Positions 43,528 to 53,143 of a DNA stretch of 64,000 bases are shown one piece after another. The stretch lies in NCBI RefSeq assembly GCF_030538285.1, contig NZ_JAUNUG010000007.1, positions 1 through 64,000 on the forward strand, written 5' to 3'. A model generated the notes under the pieces. It was given only the letters and a program-made list of their open reading frames with translations. It was not told the DNA's origin and searched no databases. The first letter of the stretch is position 1. Each line of letters opens with the position of its first letter. Made by a program: the position numbers and the translations under genes. This DNA is from Corynebacterium sp. (GTDB lineage: Bacteria > Actinomycetota > Actinomycetes > Mycobacteriales > Mycobacteriaceae).

Positions 43528-44970
43528 CTAGACCTCCGTCGTCCGGATGGAGTCGGCGATGAACGCCTTGACCTTGTCGGCGTCATTCGGCAGGTCGGTG
43601 ACGTGACGATCAGCGTCCAGGATATCGGCGAATCGCTCCGGGACCTCCGGCGTTGTGCCCGTGGCCTCCTCGATGGTCTCCGCGAACTTCACCGGCAGGG
43701 CGGTTTCCAGGCACACGATCGGGGTGTCCACCTCCGCGCGCCACTGGCGGGCGACGTGCACACCATCCGCGGTGTGCGGATCGAGCATGATGTCCAGGCG
43801 CTCCCACACATCCTTGATCGTGTCCAGGCGATCGGCGTGGGTGGAGCGACCGGAAAGGAAACCGAACTTCTGCGCGGCGTCGGGGAAGGCGGGGTCGTCG
43901 GCAAGCGAAAAGCCGTCGCCCTTGACGTCGATGCCGAAGTGCTGGGCGATACGCTCCGCATCGCCACCGAGCAGGTGGTAGACGAAACGCTCGAAGTTCG
44001 ACGCGCGGGAGATATCCATCGACGGCGAGGAGGTGGCCATCGTCTCCGCCGAGGGGCGCGGACGGTAGTTGCCGGTGCGGAAGAACTCGTCGAGCACGTC
44101 GTTTTCGTTGGTGGCCACGACGAGGCGGTCGATCGGCAGACCCATGAGGCGCGCGATATGGCCAGCGCAAATGTCACCGAAGTTGCCCGTGGGCACGCAG
44201 AAGGAGACCTTCTCATCGTTATTCTCGGTCATCTTCAGCCACGAGGTGATGTAGTAGACCACCTGCGCCATCAGGCGCGCCCAGTTGATCGAGTTGACCG
44301 CGCCGATGCGGTTCTCCGCCTTGAAGGTCGCATCGGCGGACACCGCCTTGACCACGTCCTGGCAGTCATCGAAGACGCCATCGAGTGCGATGTTGAAGAT
44401 ATTCGGATCATCGAGGCCGAACATCTGCGCCTGCTGGAACGGGGTCATACGCCCTGCCGGGGTGAGCATGAACACGCGGATCCCCTGGCGGCCGCGCATG
44501 GCGTACTCCGCCGAGGAACCCGTGTCCCCCGAGGTGGCACCCAGGATGTTGAGCGTCTCGCCCCGGCGCGCCAGCTCGTATTCGAAGAGCTCGCCGAGCA
44601 GCTGCATCGCCATGTCCTTGAACGCGGCGGTCGGCCCCTCGGAGAGGTGCCCAATGTAGAGGCCGTCCTCCAGCTCGGTGACCGGCACGATTTCCTCGTG
44701 CGCGAACTTCGGGGTGGTGTAGGCGCGGGCGGCGATCGCCTCCAGGTCCTCGGCCGGGATGTCGTCGACGAAGAGCTTGAGCACCTCCGCGGCGACCGCG
44801 GCGTAGCCCTGATCTGCCAGCAGTTGGCGCCAGTCATTGAGCTGGGCGTCCGTCAGCTGGGGGTATTCAGCAGGCAGATAGAGGCCGCCGTCGGGGGCCA
44901 AGCCGCCGAGCAGAATATCGGTGAAGGTGGCGGGGGTGCGGGAGGCGTCGCGCGTCGAAATGTAATCCAC
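43528..44970 (-). CDS. thrC: threonine synthase
   Basis: This PLP enzyme converts O-phosphohomoserine to threonine. The start V-D-Y-I-S-T-R-D-A-S-R-T-P matches corynebacterial ThrC. The GTG at 44970 is preferred to an ATG at 44982 because TATGGT ends exactly 7 nt before it and no ribosome site exists. The PLP lysine lies in the family motif T-A-A-F-K-D-M-A-M-Q. It has 480 residues. It shares its promoter region with the divergent MFS gene and heads the thrC, mini-protein, protease, exonuclease run. Confidence 0.95.
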   Translation of the reverse strand: MDYISTRDASRTPATFTDILLGGLAPDGGLYLPAEYPQLTDAQLNDWRQLLADQGYAAVAAEVLKLFVDDIPAEDLEAIAARAYTTPKFAHEEIVPVTELEDGLYIGHLSEGPTAAFKDMAMQLLGELFEYELARRGETLNILGATSGDTGSSAEYAMRGRQGIRVFMLTPAGRMTPFQQAQMFGLDDPNIFNIALDGVFDDCQDVVKAVSADATFKAENRIGAVNSINWARLMAQVVYYITSWLKMTENNDEKVSFCVPTGNFGDICAGHIARLMGLPIDRLVVATNENDVLDEFFRTGNYRPRPSAETMATSSPSMDISRASNFERFVYHLLGGDAERIAQHFGIDVKGDGFSLADDPAFPDAAQKFGFLSGRSTHADRLDTIKDVWERLDIMLDPHTADGVHVARQWRAEVDTPIVCLETALPVKFAETIEEATGTTPEVPERFADILDADRHVTDLPNDADKVKAFIADSIRTTEV

Positions 44971-45058
44971 GCTCAACACCATACGTGGCCCCCGTGCGGG
45001 TGTGCTCGCTGATCCCCCTACCTTCCTGTGGTCAGACCGAAGGTATATGGTGTGATGC

Positions 45059-46417
45059 GTGACTCAATCGACACTGAACCCACACCCCCGCGAGCAGGTG
45101 ACCCGCAAAGCAATCATCGTCTGGGTAACCGCCGTGATGGTGTACGTCGTCGCCATCACCGGGCGCACCTCCTTCGGTGTCGCCTCGGTGGACGCGATCG
45201 ACCGCTTCAGTGTCGACGCCTCCCGCATCGCCGTGTTCACCGCCGTCCAGATCGGTGTCTACGCCTTCGCGCAGATTCCCGTCGGCATGCTCATCGACCG
45301 CTTCGGCCCCCGCAAACTCCTCGTCGTCGGCGCCCTCATCATGGCCTCTGGGCAGGTGCTTTTAGGTTTTACCAGCTCCTACTGGGTGGCCATCGGGGCG
45401 CGCGTGCTCATCGGCGCCGGTGACGCCACCGCCTTCCTCTCGGTCATGCGCATCCTCCCCTACTGGTTCCCGCTGAAAAAGACCCCACTGTTCACCCAGA
45501 TGACCGCAGCCATCGGGCAAATCGGCCAGTTCCTCTCCGCGGTGCCCTTCCTCGCGCTCCTCCACGGGCCTGGCTGGACCACCGCGTTCATCAGCCTCGG
45601 TGCCATCGGCCTGCTCATCGCCATCGCCGCCGGCGTCGCCGTCGCCGACTCCCCGGAAACCTGGGAGGCCGCCAAACTCGCCAAAGACCCCGACCACGTC
45701 CGGGAACAACAATCCCCACCCAACGCCATGCCCATCGGGCAGCTCCTGCTCACCGTCTTCCGGGAACCACTCTGCTGGCAAGGGTTTTTCAACCACTACG
45801 CCTCAATGATGCCGCAGATCGTGTTCACCCTCCTGTGGGGTGTGCCGCTCATGACACTCGGCATGGGCCTGTCGCCAGCCACCATCGGCATGGTCCTGAG
45901 CATCAATGTCATCGCCTCCATGTGCGCTGGCCCCATCCTCGGTCCGATCTCCGCCCGCCTGGGCAACAACCGCGTCGTCGCCGCCATCATCTTCGCCGGC
46001 TGCATCGGGTTCGCCTGGCTGTGGTTCTTCCTGCCCGCAGAACCCCGCGGCGTCGCCGCCATCATCGTGGTCAACATCATCATGGCCCTGTTCACCCCCA
46101 CCTCTAATTACGGATTCGATGACATCCGCGAAGACCTCGACCGGCGCATCGTCGCCACCGCCACCGGCATGTCCAACATGGGTGGCTTCTTCGCCGGCAT
46201 GATCGCCGCCCAGGCCGTCGGCCTACTCCTCGACCACTACTCCCAGGGGCAGGCCTACACCTGGGATGATTTCCGCAGCTCCTGGTGGGCCATCCACCTC
46301 GTGTGGGGCTTCGGATGGCTCGGCCTGATCACCTTCCGCATTATCGTGGCCCGCCGCCGCACCCGCCGCGCACTCCAAGGTCGCAGCACCGTTCGCATCG
46401 TGGAGACCTCCGAATAG
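45059..46417 (+). CDS. MFS transporter
   Basis: This is a major facilitator with about 12 helices and 452 residues. The MFS signature between helices 2 and 3 reads G-M-L-I-D-R-F-G-P-R-K. The substrate is not evident; the protein resembles the nitrate/organic-acid-type MFS proteins of corynebacteria. The GTG at 45059 lies 7 nt behind TATGGT, giving a leaderless start that mirrors the divergent thrC start, which uses the same hexamer and spacing. Confidence 0.88.
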   Translation: MTQSTLNPHPREQVTRKAIIVWVTAVMVYVVAITGRTSFGVASVDAIDRFSVDASRIAVFTAVQIGVYAFAQIPVGMLIDRFGPRKLLVVGALIMASGQVLLGFTSSYWVAIGARVLIGAGDATAFLSVMRILPYWFPLKKTPLFTQMTAAIGQIGQFLSAVPFLALLHGPGWTTAFISLGAIGLLIAIAAGVAVADSPETWEAAKLAKDPDHVREQQSPPNAMPIGQLLLTVFREPLCWQGFFNHYASMMPQIVFTLLWGVPLMTLGMGLSPATIGMVLSINVIASMCAGPILGPISARLGNNRVVAAIIFAGCIGFAWLWFFLPAEPRGVAAIIVVNIIMALFTPTSNYGFDDIREDLDRRIVATATGMSNMGGFFAGMIAAQAVGLLLDHYSQGQAYTWDDFRSSWWAIHLVWGFGWLGLITFRIIVARRRTRRALQGRSTVRIVETSE

Positions 46418-46494
46418 GTTCGCTCAGACCAGGAACGTGCCCCCACACAGACAGGGAAGTACCTCCCCGGCGAGATTGACTTAACATCCTTGGT

Positions 46495-47355
46495 GTGAGG
46501 TCTCATACCAATCGTGTTGTGCTGGTCGTCGCCATCGTCTCGATGATGCTGCTCGCGGTCACCCTGACCGCGATCGTCCTCGATCGGCGCGGCGGTCCCT
46601 GCATCCCGACACACGCCCAGGAATGCGCCTGCCTGGCAACCGAGGATGAGCCCGAGGTGGCAACGGAGTACTCAGAGGCGGAGTTCACCCATGACGGTCG
46701 CACCAGCCCCTACCGCGTATATGACTCCGGCATCGACCCCGAGCAGCCGGTGGGTCTGCTGATCCGTCTGCATGGCGACGGCGGCTACGAGTTCGACGAG
46801 GCGCAGCGTTTCATGGCCTGCCTGGCCGCCCAAGCCAACTCCCACAACCTGATTGTGGTGAATCCTCGGACCCCGTCGGCAGACCTCACCTGGTGGACAG
46901 AAATCCGCCCCAACACCGCTTGGCTGAAGTCCCTGCACCATTTTCTCCTGGTCGACTACCCGGAGATCGACAAAGACTCCGTGTGGTGGATGGGTTATTC
47001 CGGTGGTGCAGAAATCATCACCTACGGGCTCCTCCCCACCGAGACGGGCATAGTCAGTGGCGGAGCCATCATGATCGGTGGCGGCGGCGCCCCCACCTGG
47101 GATGCGGACATCGTTGCGACCCCCGAGCAACGCCGGAGCCTTCCCCTCATTTGGTCCACCGGCCGCTACGACACGGGGGACGATCCCGCGGCGGACTTCG
47201 ATGCCCTGACCGCAGCATCACGGGGTTCGCTGTTCTACCGGCAGCAAGGCTTTCAACGGGTGACCATGGACTTCATGCGCGAAGCTGATCACTTCACCAT
47301 CGACCAGATCAATGTGCTCGCCGATACCCTACATCGCGAGCGAAAGACAGACTAA
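46495..47355 (+). CDS. exported alpha/beta-hydrolase (esterase/LpqC-like)
   Basis: The 286-residue product has an N-terminal signal/anchor helix (about residues 8-28) followed by C-I-P-T-H-A-Q-E-C-A-C. The alpha/beta-hydrolase fold has the nucleophile in G-Y-S-G-G at S169 and the histidine in A-D-H-F at H266. This is the layout of polyhydroxybutyrate-depolymerase/feruloyl-esterase-like proteins. The GTG at 46495 follows TAACAT by 7 nt. The substrate is unknown. Confidence 0.82.
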   Translation: MRSHTNRVVLVVAIVSMMLLAVTLTAIVLDRRGGPCIPTHAQECACLATEDEPEVATEYSEAEFTHDGRTSPYRVYDSGIDPEQPVGLLIRLHGDGGYEFDEAQRFMACLAAQANSHNLIVVNPRTPSADLTWWTEIRPNTAWLKSLHHFLLVDYPEIDKDSVWWMGYSGGAEIITYGLLPTETGIVSGGAIMIGGGGAPTWDADIVATPEQRRSLPLIWSTGRYDTGDDPAADFDALTAASRGSLFYRQQGFQRVTMDFMREADHFTIDQINVLADTLHRERKTD

Positions 47356-47856
47356 ACCCTAGATTTCCACTGAGTTCCCAGCGTTCTACGTTGTCGGACA
47401 GTTCCACACAACTGATCGTCTACTGGGAGATTGCAGATCCGCTGCTACGCTCCGCCCCCATCAGCAGCGCCAGTGATGAAAGTCACAGCAACTATTCAAA
47501 CCTGGCACGATTGCCGGTTCCCTGCACGCACCCTCACATGTTCCTGCAAAGACGCGTCAACCCACGCCCAGCTACAGACACAACCAAGTATGTACGGACA
47601 CTTACAGACATTCTTAACTTATATTAATACACCTATGGATAGTTCAACTATTGCAAGCGTTTCCCCCCTGTCATAGTCTGCACATGGACTCGGCGAGAGC
47701 CACAATAATTTAGCCATTCCCCTAGGTTAACTATAGTTTTTCTCGCCTCGACAAACGTCACAGGAAGTCCACGTTTACGTACAGGTACTTTTCAGGCTTC
47801 CCCAGAGATCCACAGCGAAGGCGGGAAAGTCTGAAACTGACGACTAGGTAGGACAT
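47356..47856 (+). promoter_or_regulatory. AT-rich regulatory region of the Pls-like operon
   Basis: This 500-bp non-coding region is visibly richer in A/T than its surroundings. Two promoters fit: P1 TTGCAA-N17-TAGTCT (47651-47679) and P2 TTTAGC-N17-TATAGT (47709-47737). The palindrome ATAGTT-C-AACTAT (47639-47651) touches the P1 -35 box. The palindrome AACTATAGTT (47729-47738) covers the P2 -10 box. Both use the same half-site, so one regulator could control both. Two short open frames (47391-47676) lack ribosome sites and were not called. Confidence 0.55.
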
Positions 47857-50800
47857 ATGACACCAGCACTAGTTCCGAAAGTGTCTGGTTGCCCTCTGGG
47901 CCACCTCTCGGAGGATGACGACCATCTCGCCATCTACGGCGTGCAGATGCCCTCCCCACCACGCACCCTCATCGACATTCTGCAACACAGCATCCAGACA
48001 CACCCTGAAGTCATCGCCATCGAGAGCAGCTACGGGACCGTGACCTATGGAGAACTCGAGGACATCCTCAACGAGGAGGCTTCCCGGCTGGCCGAGCTAG
48101 GCATTGGCTGCGGCTCACGGGTCGGCATTCGAGTTCCCTCCGGCACCACTGATCTCTACGTCGCCATCCTGGCAACTCTGTGGGCCGGTGCGGCCTACGT
48201 CCCGGTCGACTGGGACGACACCGACGATCGCGCCCGTACTGTGTGGGAAGAAGCCGGTGTGGATGCCGTCTACGGCCGCGATCTCACGCTCACCCCCATG
48301 TCGTCCCCATCGGCTGCAGTCGAGCGCCGTTTCCCTGGGCTCGACAACGACTGCTGGATTATCTTCACCTCGGGTTCCACCGGCAAACCCAAGGGTGTGG
48401 CCATTACTCACCGCTCTGCGGGTGCCTGGGTGGATGCGGAATCCCGCATGTTCCTCCTTTCCGCCCCACTCGGCCCCGGCGACCGCGTCATGGCCGGCTT
48501 GTCTGTCAGTTTCGACGCCTCCTGCGAGGAAATGTGGCTGGCGTGGCGCTACGGCGCAACACTCGTCGCCGCCGAACGCAGTGTGGTGCGCTCGGGTGAC
48601 GTCCTGGGAGAATGGCTTATCGATAGGGACATCAGCGTGGTCTCGACGGTGCCTACCCTGGCTTCCTTCTGGCGCCCCGAGTCCCTCGAGAAAGTTCGCC
48701 TGCTCATTTTCGGCGGCGAGGCCTGCCCACTGCCGCTCGTCGCAAAGCTCACGCACCCCGGTCGCGAAATCTGGAATACCTACGGGCCCACCGAAACCAC
48801 CGTCATCGTCTCCGGCGAGCTCATGGACGATCAGCCTCCAGTCCGTATCGGTCGCCCCATCCCAGGCTGGGAACTGGTCGTCGTCGACAGTGATGGTCAG
48901 CCCGTGGCGTGGGGGGATACCGGCGAACTCATCGTCGGTGGCATTGGTCTGGGCCGCTACCTCGACCCGATCAAAGATGCCGAAGTATACGCGCCGCTTC
49001 CTTCCATGGGGTGGGATCGCGCCTACCGTACCGGCGATATCGTCCGCGCCGACAAGGAAGGCATGGTGTTCATCGGTCGTGCCGACGACCAGATCAAGTT
49101 CGGTGGTCGCCGCATAGAACTCGGTGAGCTCGATGACGCCCTCACCAACGCCACTGGTGTGTCGTCAGGTGCCGCAGCACTCCACAAAACTGCCGCGGAT
49201 TCCGATGTCCTGGTCGGCTACCTCGTTTCAGAAGATGGCGAGCCGCTAGATCTGCAGGCCATTCGCCAGGAACTTGGCAGTGTCCTCCCCGCAGGTATCA
49301 CCCCGGTGCTCCACCAACTGGAGGAAATGCCGATGAAGACCTCGGGCAAGGTCGATCGCAAGGCTCTGCCTTGGCCGCTCCCGTCCGATTCGACCGGCAC
49401 TTCCGATATCCCGGAACAGCTGAAGTGGCTGGCGCAACGGTGGGCCGATCAGCTGGGCCCGGTCCCCCTGACGACGGCAAGTGACTTCTTTGACCTCGGT
49501 GGTTCCTCGGTTGCGGTGGCAAAGCTTGTCACGGAGCTGCGCGAACGGTATCCCGGTGCCGATATCGCCGAGCTCTACAACAACCGGACGCTCGGTGAAA
49601 TGGGAGCCTACCTGGAGACTCTGTCCTCCAGCAGGGTGGAACGGCCCCTTCCTGAGCCGCTGCCCTGGTACTCGGGATATATCCAGTCAGCTTTCATCGC
49701 GGGGCTTTATATGATCAATGGCCTCAAGTACGTGACCGGATCCCTCCTCGTGGTACTCCTACTGTCCGTTGTTCTCGAAGCCGCCTGGGTTCCTCGTCCG
49801 CCCGCCATCCCGATTATCGCCGCGTGGTTGTTCGTCTTTTCCATTCCCGGACGCATCATCCAGGCCACCGTGGGTGTCCGCCTCCTGACCCGGGGGCTTC
49901 GCCCCGGTGCTTATCGACGCGGCGGTCTCACCCATCTCCGTGTGTGGGCGGCGGAACGTCTGCTCACATTCCAGAATCTCGACTACGTCCTGGGAACTCC
50001 GACCGCCCCACTTCTCTACCGCCTCCTGGGCAATAGGGTCGGTAAAGACTGCGTGTTGTCCACACAACCCCCCGTCACGGGCCTGTTGACAGTGGGCGAC
50101 AATGTCTCGGTGGAGTCCGAGGTCGACATCGACGGGCACTGGATAGAAGGCGATGTCTTCCACATCGGGGCCATCACCATCGAAAGCGATGCCCGCGTCG
50201 GGACCCGTACTTTCGTGTGCCCGGGTGTCACTATCCATGAAGGAGCTGAGATCCTCCCTGGAGCCCGCGTCGACCGCGCGGTGCCAGCGCAGGAACTGTG
50301 GGGAGGCTCGCCCCTGGTCATGTACGGCCAAGCCGGTCAGAACTGGCCGGCATCCGCCCCCGCGGAACAGATGGGTGCCTTCGACTTCCGGATCCTAAGC
50401 TGGCTGGGACTCGCCTGGATCAAAATCCTGCCGCTGCTGTCCATCATTCCCGGTGTGTTCATGATCTTCGAGATGGTGATGTACACCCGCAGCTTCAACG
50501 ACGTCTTTCCGGTCCTGATGGCCTGGGCTCCCGCGTTCGTATTGTTGACCATGCTCACGTGGGTCTCCCTGGTGATCACCACCGTCCGCGCGATGTCGGC
50601 CTGGATTACCCCTGGGTTCTACCCGCAGCGCAGCCTCCCCGCCTGGGCCGTGTGGATGACACAAGCCCTCATGGAGCGCACACTCATCTCCACCTATTTC
50701 CTCTACGCATCATGGTGCACCCCGACCCTGCTGCGCCTCATGGGTGCCAAAGTCGGCAAAGATACCGAGATCTCCACGATCGTCACTATCCCCCACCTCA

Positions 50801-51813
50801 CATGGATCCAAGACCGCAGCTTCGTCGCCGACCATGCCCTGGCCTCAGCCCCGCGCCACCGCCAGGGGTGGATGCATGTGGGCACCACCGTCATCGGGGA
50901 AGGCAGCTTCGTCGGAAACTCCGGCATCGTCGGACCCGACCGGGACCTGCCACGGGATTCCCTCGTCGCCGTCCTCTCCACGGCCCCGTATCACCCACGC
51001 AGTGGTACGACCTGGTTGGGGCGCCCACCAATGGACATCCCCCGCCAACGCATCGAATCGGACACAGCGGTGACCTACCGCCCACCGCAACGCTTGAAGC
51101 TGGCGCGCGCCGCCGTCGAATTGCTCCGCATGGCCCCCGCGGTCATCGCCGCCTGGATCGACGTGACAATCATCTACGTCCTCACCCAGATCTACATGCA
51201 CGGAGTAGCCGCCGACGATCGCGCTTATGGGTTGTTGCTGGCGGCCCTGTGGGCTGGCCCGGTTGTCCTGTGCGGTGGCATCGTCGCAAGTCTCATCCCG
51301 ATCATTGCCAAGTGGCTGTTGGTGGGCCGTTTCCGCACCGAACAAAAGGCCCTGTTTTCATCGTTCGTGTGGCGCAGCGAGCTGGCCGACAACATCTCAG
51401 AACCGCTGGCAGTCCCCAGCCTCGTCCGCATGAGCCTCGGTAGCCCCGTCTTCAACCTGTGGGCCCGGGCCATGGGCACTCGCATCGGTCGCCATGCCTG
51501 GGTCGAATCCTGGTGGCTTCCCGAGTTCGACCTGATCACCATCGGCGACCATGCCACTGTCAACCGCGGCACCGTCGTGCAAACCCATCTGTTCCACGAC
51601 CGCGTCATGTCGCTGGAACCGGTGACACTGCACGCAGGATCCACCTTGGGCCCGAACAGTTTCCTCCTCCCAGGATCCTCGGTCGGTGAGTGCTCCACCA
51701 TCGGCCCCGCGTCACTCGTTCTGCGTGGAGATTCCATCCCAGCTCACACCGACTGGGAAGGAAACCCCGCCCAGATGGTGCCAACCTCACCCCACCCGTC
51801 AGCCAGCGCCTAG
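47857..51813 (+). CDS. Pls/PosA-family non-ribosomal poly-amino-acid synthetase
   Basis: The 1318-residue single-module synthetase has the layout of epsilon-poly-lysine synthetase Pls (about 1319 residues). The adenylation domain spans about 25-520: I-I-F-T-S-G-S-T-G-K-P-K-G, F-D-A-S-C-E-E, N-T-Y-G-P-T-E-T-T, Y-R-T-G-D, and K-T-S-G-K-V-D-R-K. The thiolation domain is about 530-600, with phosphopantetheine Ser 551 in D-L-G-G-S-S. Three soluble hexapeptide-like domains (about 740-840, 960-1060, 1195-1305) are then separated by pairs of membrane helices. There is no condensation or thioesterase domain. The family makes cationic homo-poly-amino acids by activating one amino acid and joining it repeatedly. 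The monomer here is unknown. The ribosome site is weak; TAGGTA lies 6 nt before the ATG. Confidence 0.9.
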   Translation: MTPALVPKVSGCPLGHLSEDDDHLAIYGVQMPSPPRTLIDILQHSIQTHPEVIAIESSYGTVTYGELEDILNEEASRLAELGIGCGSRVGIRVPSGTTDLYVAILATLWAGAAYVPVDWDDTDDRARTVWEEAGVDAVYGRDLTLTPMSSPSAAVERRFPGLDNDCWIIFTSGSTGKPKGVAITHRSAGAWVDAESRMFLLSAPLGPGDRVMAGLSVSFDASCEEMWLAWRYGATLVAAERSVVRSGDVLGEWLIDRDISVVSTVPTLASFWRPESLEKVRLLIFGGEACPLPLVAKLTHPGREIWNTYGPTETTVIVSGELMDDQPPVRIGRPIPGWELVVVDSDGQPVAWGDTGELIVGGIGLGRYLDPIKDAEVYAPLPSMGWDRAYRTGDIVRADKEGMVFIGRADDQIKFGGRRIELGELDDALTNATGVSSGAAALHKTAADSDVLVGYLVSEDGEPLDLQAIRQELGSVLPAGITPVLHQLEEMPMKTSGKVDRKALPWPLPSDSTGTSDIPEQLKWLAQRWADQLGPVPLTTASDFFDLGGSSVAVAKLVTELRERYPGADIAELYNNRTLGEMGAYLETLSSSRVERPLPEPLPWYSGYIQSAFIAGLYMINGLKYVTGSLLVVLLLSVVLEAAWVPRPPAIPIIAAWLFVFSIPGRIIQATVGVRLLTRGLRPGAYRRGGLTHLRVWAAERLLTFQNLDYVLGTPTAPLLYRLLGNRVGKDCVLSTQPPVTGLLTVGDNVSVESEVDIDGHWIEGDVFHIGAITIESDARVGTRTFVCPGVTIHEGAEILPGARVDRAVPAQELWGGSPLVMYGQAGQNWPASAPAEQMGAFDFRILSWLGLAWIKILPLLSIIPGVFMIFEMVMYTRSFNDVFPVLMAWAPAFVLLTMLTWVSLVITTVRAMSAWITPGFYPQRSLPAWAVWMTQALMERTLISTYFLYASWCTPTLLRLMGAKVGKDTEISTIVTIPHLTWIQDRSFVADHALASAPRHRQGWMHVGTTVIGEGSFVGNSGIVGPDRDLPRDSLVAVLSTAPYHPRSGTTWLGRPPMDIPRQRIESDTAVTYRPPQRLKLARAAVELLRMAPAVIAAWIDVTIIYVLTQIYMHGVAADDRAYGLLLAALWAGPVVLCGGIVASLIPIIAKWLLVGRFRTEQKALFSSFVWRSELADNISEPLAVPSLVRMSLGSPVFNLWARAMGTRIGRHAWVESWWLPEFDLITIGDHATVNRGTVVQTHLFHDRVMSLEPVTLHAGSTLGPNSFLLPGSSVGECSTIGPASLVLRGDSIPAHTDWEGNPAQMVPTSPHPSASA
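49909..49921 (+). repeat. dispersed 13-mer, 12/13 copy
   Basis: GCTTATCGACGCG lies in the synthetase gene, read A-Y-R-R, in a third reading frame. Confidence 0.75.
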
Positions 51814-51826
51814 GAGCCAGAAGACC

Positions 51827-53143
51827 ATGACCCTACAAGTCAACACTCGCCGTCCCGAGCTCCAGGTCCCCGAAGGTGATCTCACCCCCGGGGAACACCC
51901 GCAGCCCGGCCCCCGCCCCGCCCGAGACATCTGGTCCGGAGCTATCGATCCCACCGACCTACCGGAAGAAGAAGTCCGGACCAAGAAGCTCGGACGATTA
52001 CTCGGGCTCGATGCTGTCCGTGGTTTCGCCCTCCTCGGGATGATCGTGGTTCACGTCGCACCGCCCGTGAACCCCTACACGGGTGACCCGACGTTCCTCC
52101 ACGCGTTGTTCAGTGGCCGCGCCGCCGCCTTGTTCGCCATCATGGCCGGGCTGGCACTCGCTCTCGTGACCGGCCGCGATAAACCACACACTGGTGCCCG
52201 CTGGAGATCCAGCGCCGTCGCTTTGCTAATTCGCGCGATGATGATCTTCGCCCTGGGGCTAAGCCTCAACCACCTTGAGCTCCCCGTATACAACATCCTC
52301 CCGTACTACGGTCTGCTGTTCATCCTGGCCATCCCATTCACCGTCCTCAATGCGGTGAAGGCGTTCGTGCTGGCGGCGATCATGCTCGTACTCGGCCCGG
52401 TCCTCATGTTCGCCGGATTGTCCACCATCCCCTTCGAGGCGGATCGCGCAGCTGACTGGGTCACCCTCTTCACCCGCCCTAGTGACCTCTTCCTGAGCAT
52501 GCTTGTTGGCGGCACCTATCCCGCAGTGACATGGATCACCTTCGTCCTGGTAGGAATCGGACTCGGCCGGCTTCCGCTGGGCACGCTGGCCACCCAGATC
52601 TACATCCTCATCATCGGCACCGCATTCCTGCTCATCGCTCCGATGCTGTCGAACACGCTGCTGGTGGATTTCGGCGGATGGGGCCACATCACGGAAAAGA
52701 CCCCGGGTTTTGATATCCAGCGCGCCTACTACGTCGATGTGTACGGCCCGGAGACCAATGCTTCTCTCCCCACTGACACCTGGTGGTGGCTGGCTACTGA
52801 TGGTCCTCATACAAACACCCCCCTGGCCCTTTTGGGCGGGATCGGATTCGGCCTGATCGCGATCGGACTGTTCCTACTGCTCGCGCAGGTCGCCGGCAAG
52901 GGTCTCACCCCGCTGATCGCGACCGGAAGCATGTCGCTGACCTTGTACGCGGTTCATCTGGTCACCATGGGACTCATCCACACCGCTGATCAGCCCTATC
53001 TGTGGACCTTCGTCCAACTCCTGGTAGCTGGGTTCTTCGCCACCTTCTGGTACTTTTCCGTGGGACGCGGCCCCCTCGAAGGTCTCGTCTCGACGGTGTC
53101 GAAGGGCGTCGCTCGCCGGAGCAGCCGCCCGGCCGTGGCTTAA
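51827..53143 (+). CDS. DUF418/HGSNAT-like multi-pass membrane protein
   Basis: The 438-residue product has a proline-rich cytoplasmic N-terminus and about ten helices. The family signature is R-L-L-G-L-D-A-V-R-G-F-A-L-L-G-M, followed by a helix ending in H-V-A-P, then a C-terminal DUF418-type domain. Related proteins (HGSNAT, OafA-like) transfer acyl groups across membranes. It lies 13 bases after the Pls-like synthetase gene in the same operon, so it may modify or export the polymer (inference). Confidence 0.82.
   Translation: MTLQVNTRRPELQVPEGDLTPGEHPQPGPRPARDIWSGAIDPTDLPEEEVRTKKLGRLLGLDAVRGFALLGMIVVHVAPPVNPYTGDPTFLHALFSGRAAALFAIMAGLALALVTGRDKPHTGARWRSSAVALLIRAMMIFALGLSLNHLELPVYNILPYYGLLFILAIPFTVLNAVKAFVLAAIMLVLGPVLMFAGLSTIPFEADRAADWVTLFTRPSDLFLSMLVGGTYPAVTWITFVLVGIGLGRLPLGTLATQIYILIIGTAFLLIAPMLSNTLLVDFGGWGHITEKTPGFDIQRAYYVDVYGPETNASLPTDTWWWLATDGPHTNTPLALLGGIGFGLIAIGLFLLLAQVAGKGLTPLIATGSMSLTLYAVHLVTMGLIHTADQPYLWTFVQLLVAGFFATFWYFSVGRGPLEGLVSTVSKGVARRSSRPAVA

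Noticed and set aside
47391..47676. Two overlapping short open frames before the Pls-like gene
   Set aside because: No ribosome site or leaderless box, odd composition, and overlap with promoter-like sequences.
47719..47739. DtxR-like half-site CTAGGTTAAC upstream of the Pls-like gene
   Set aside because: Only the left half matches the 19-bp iron box; the right half does not.
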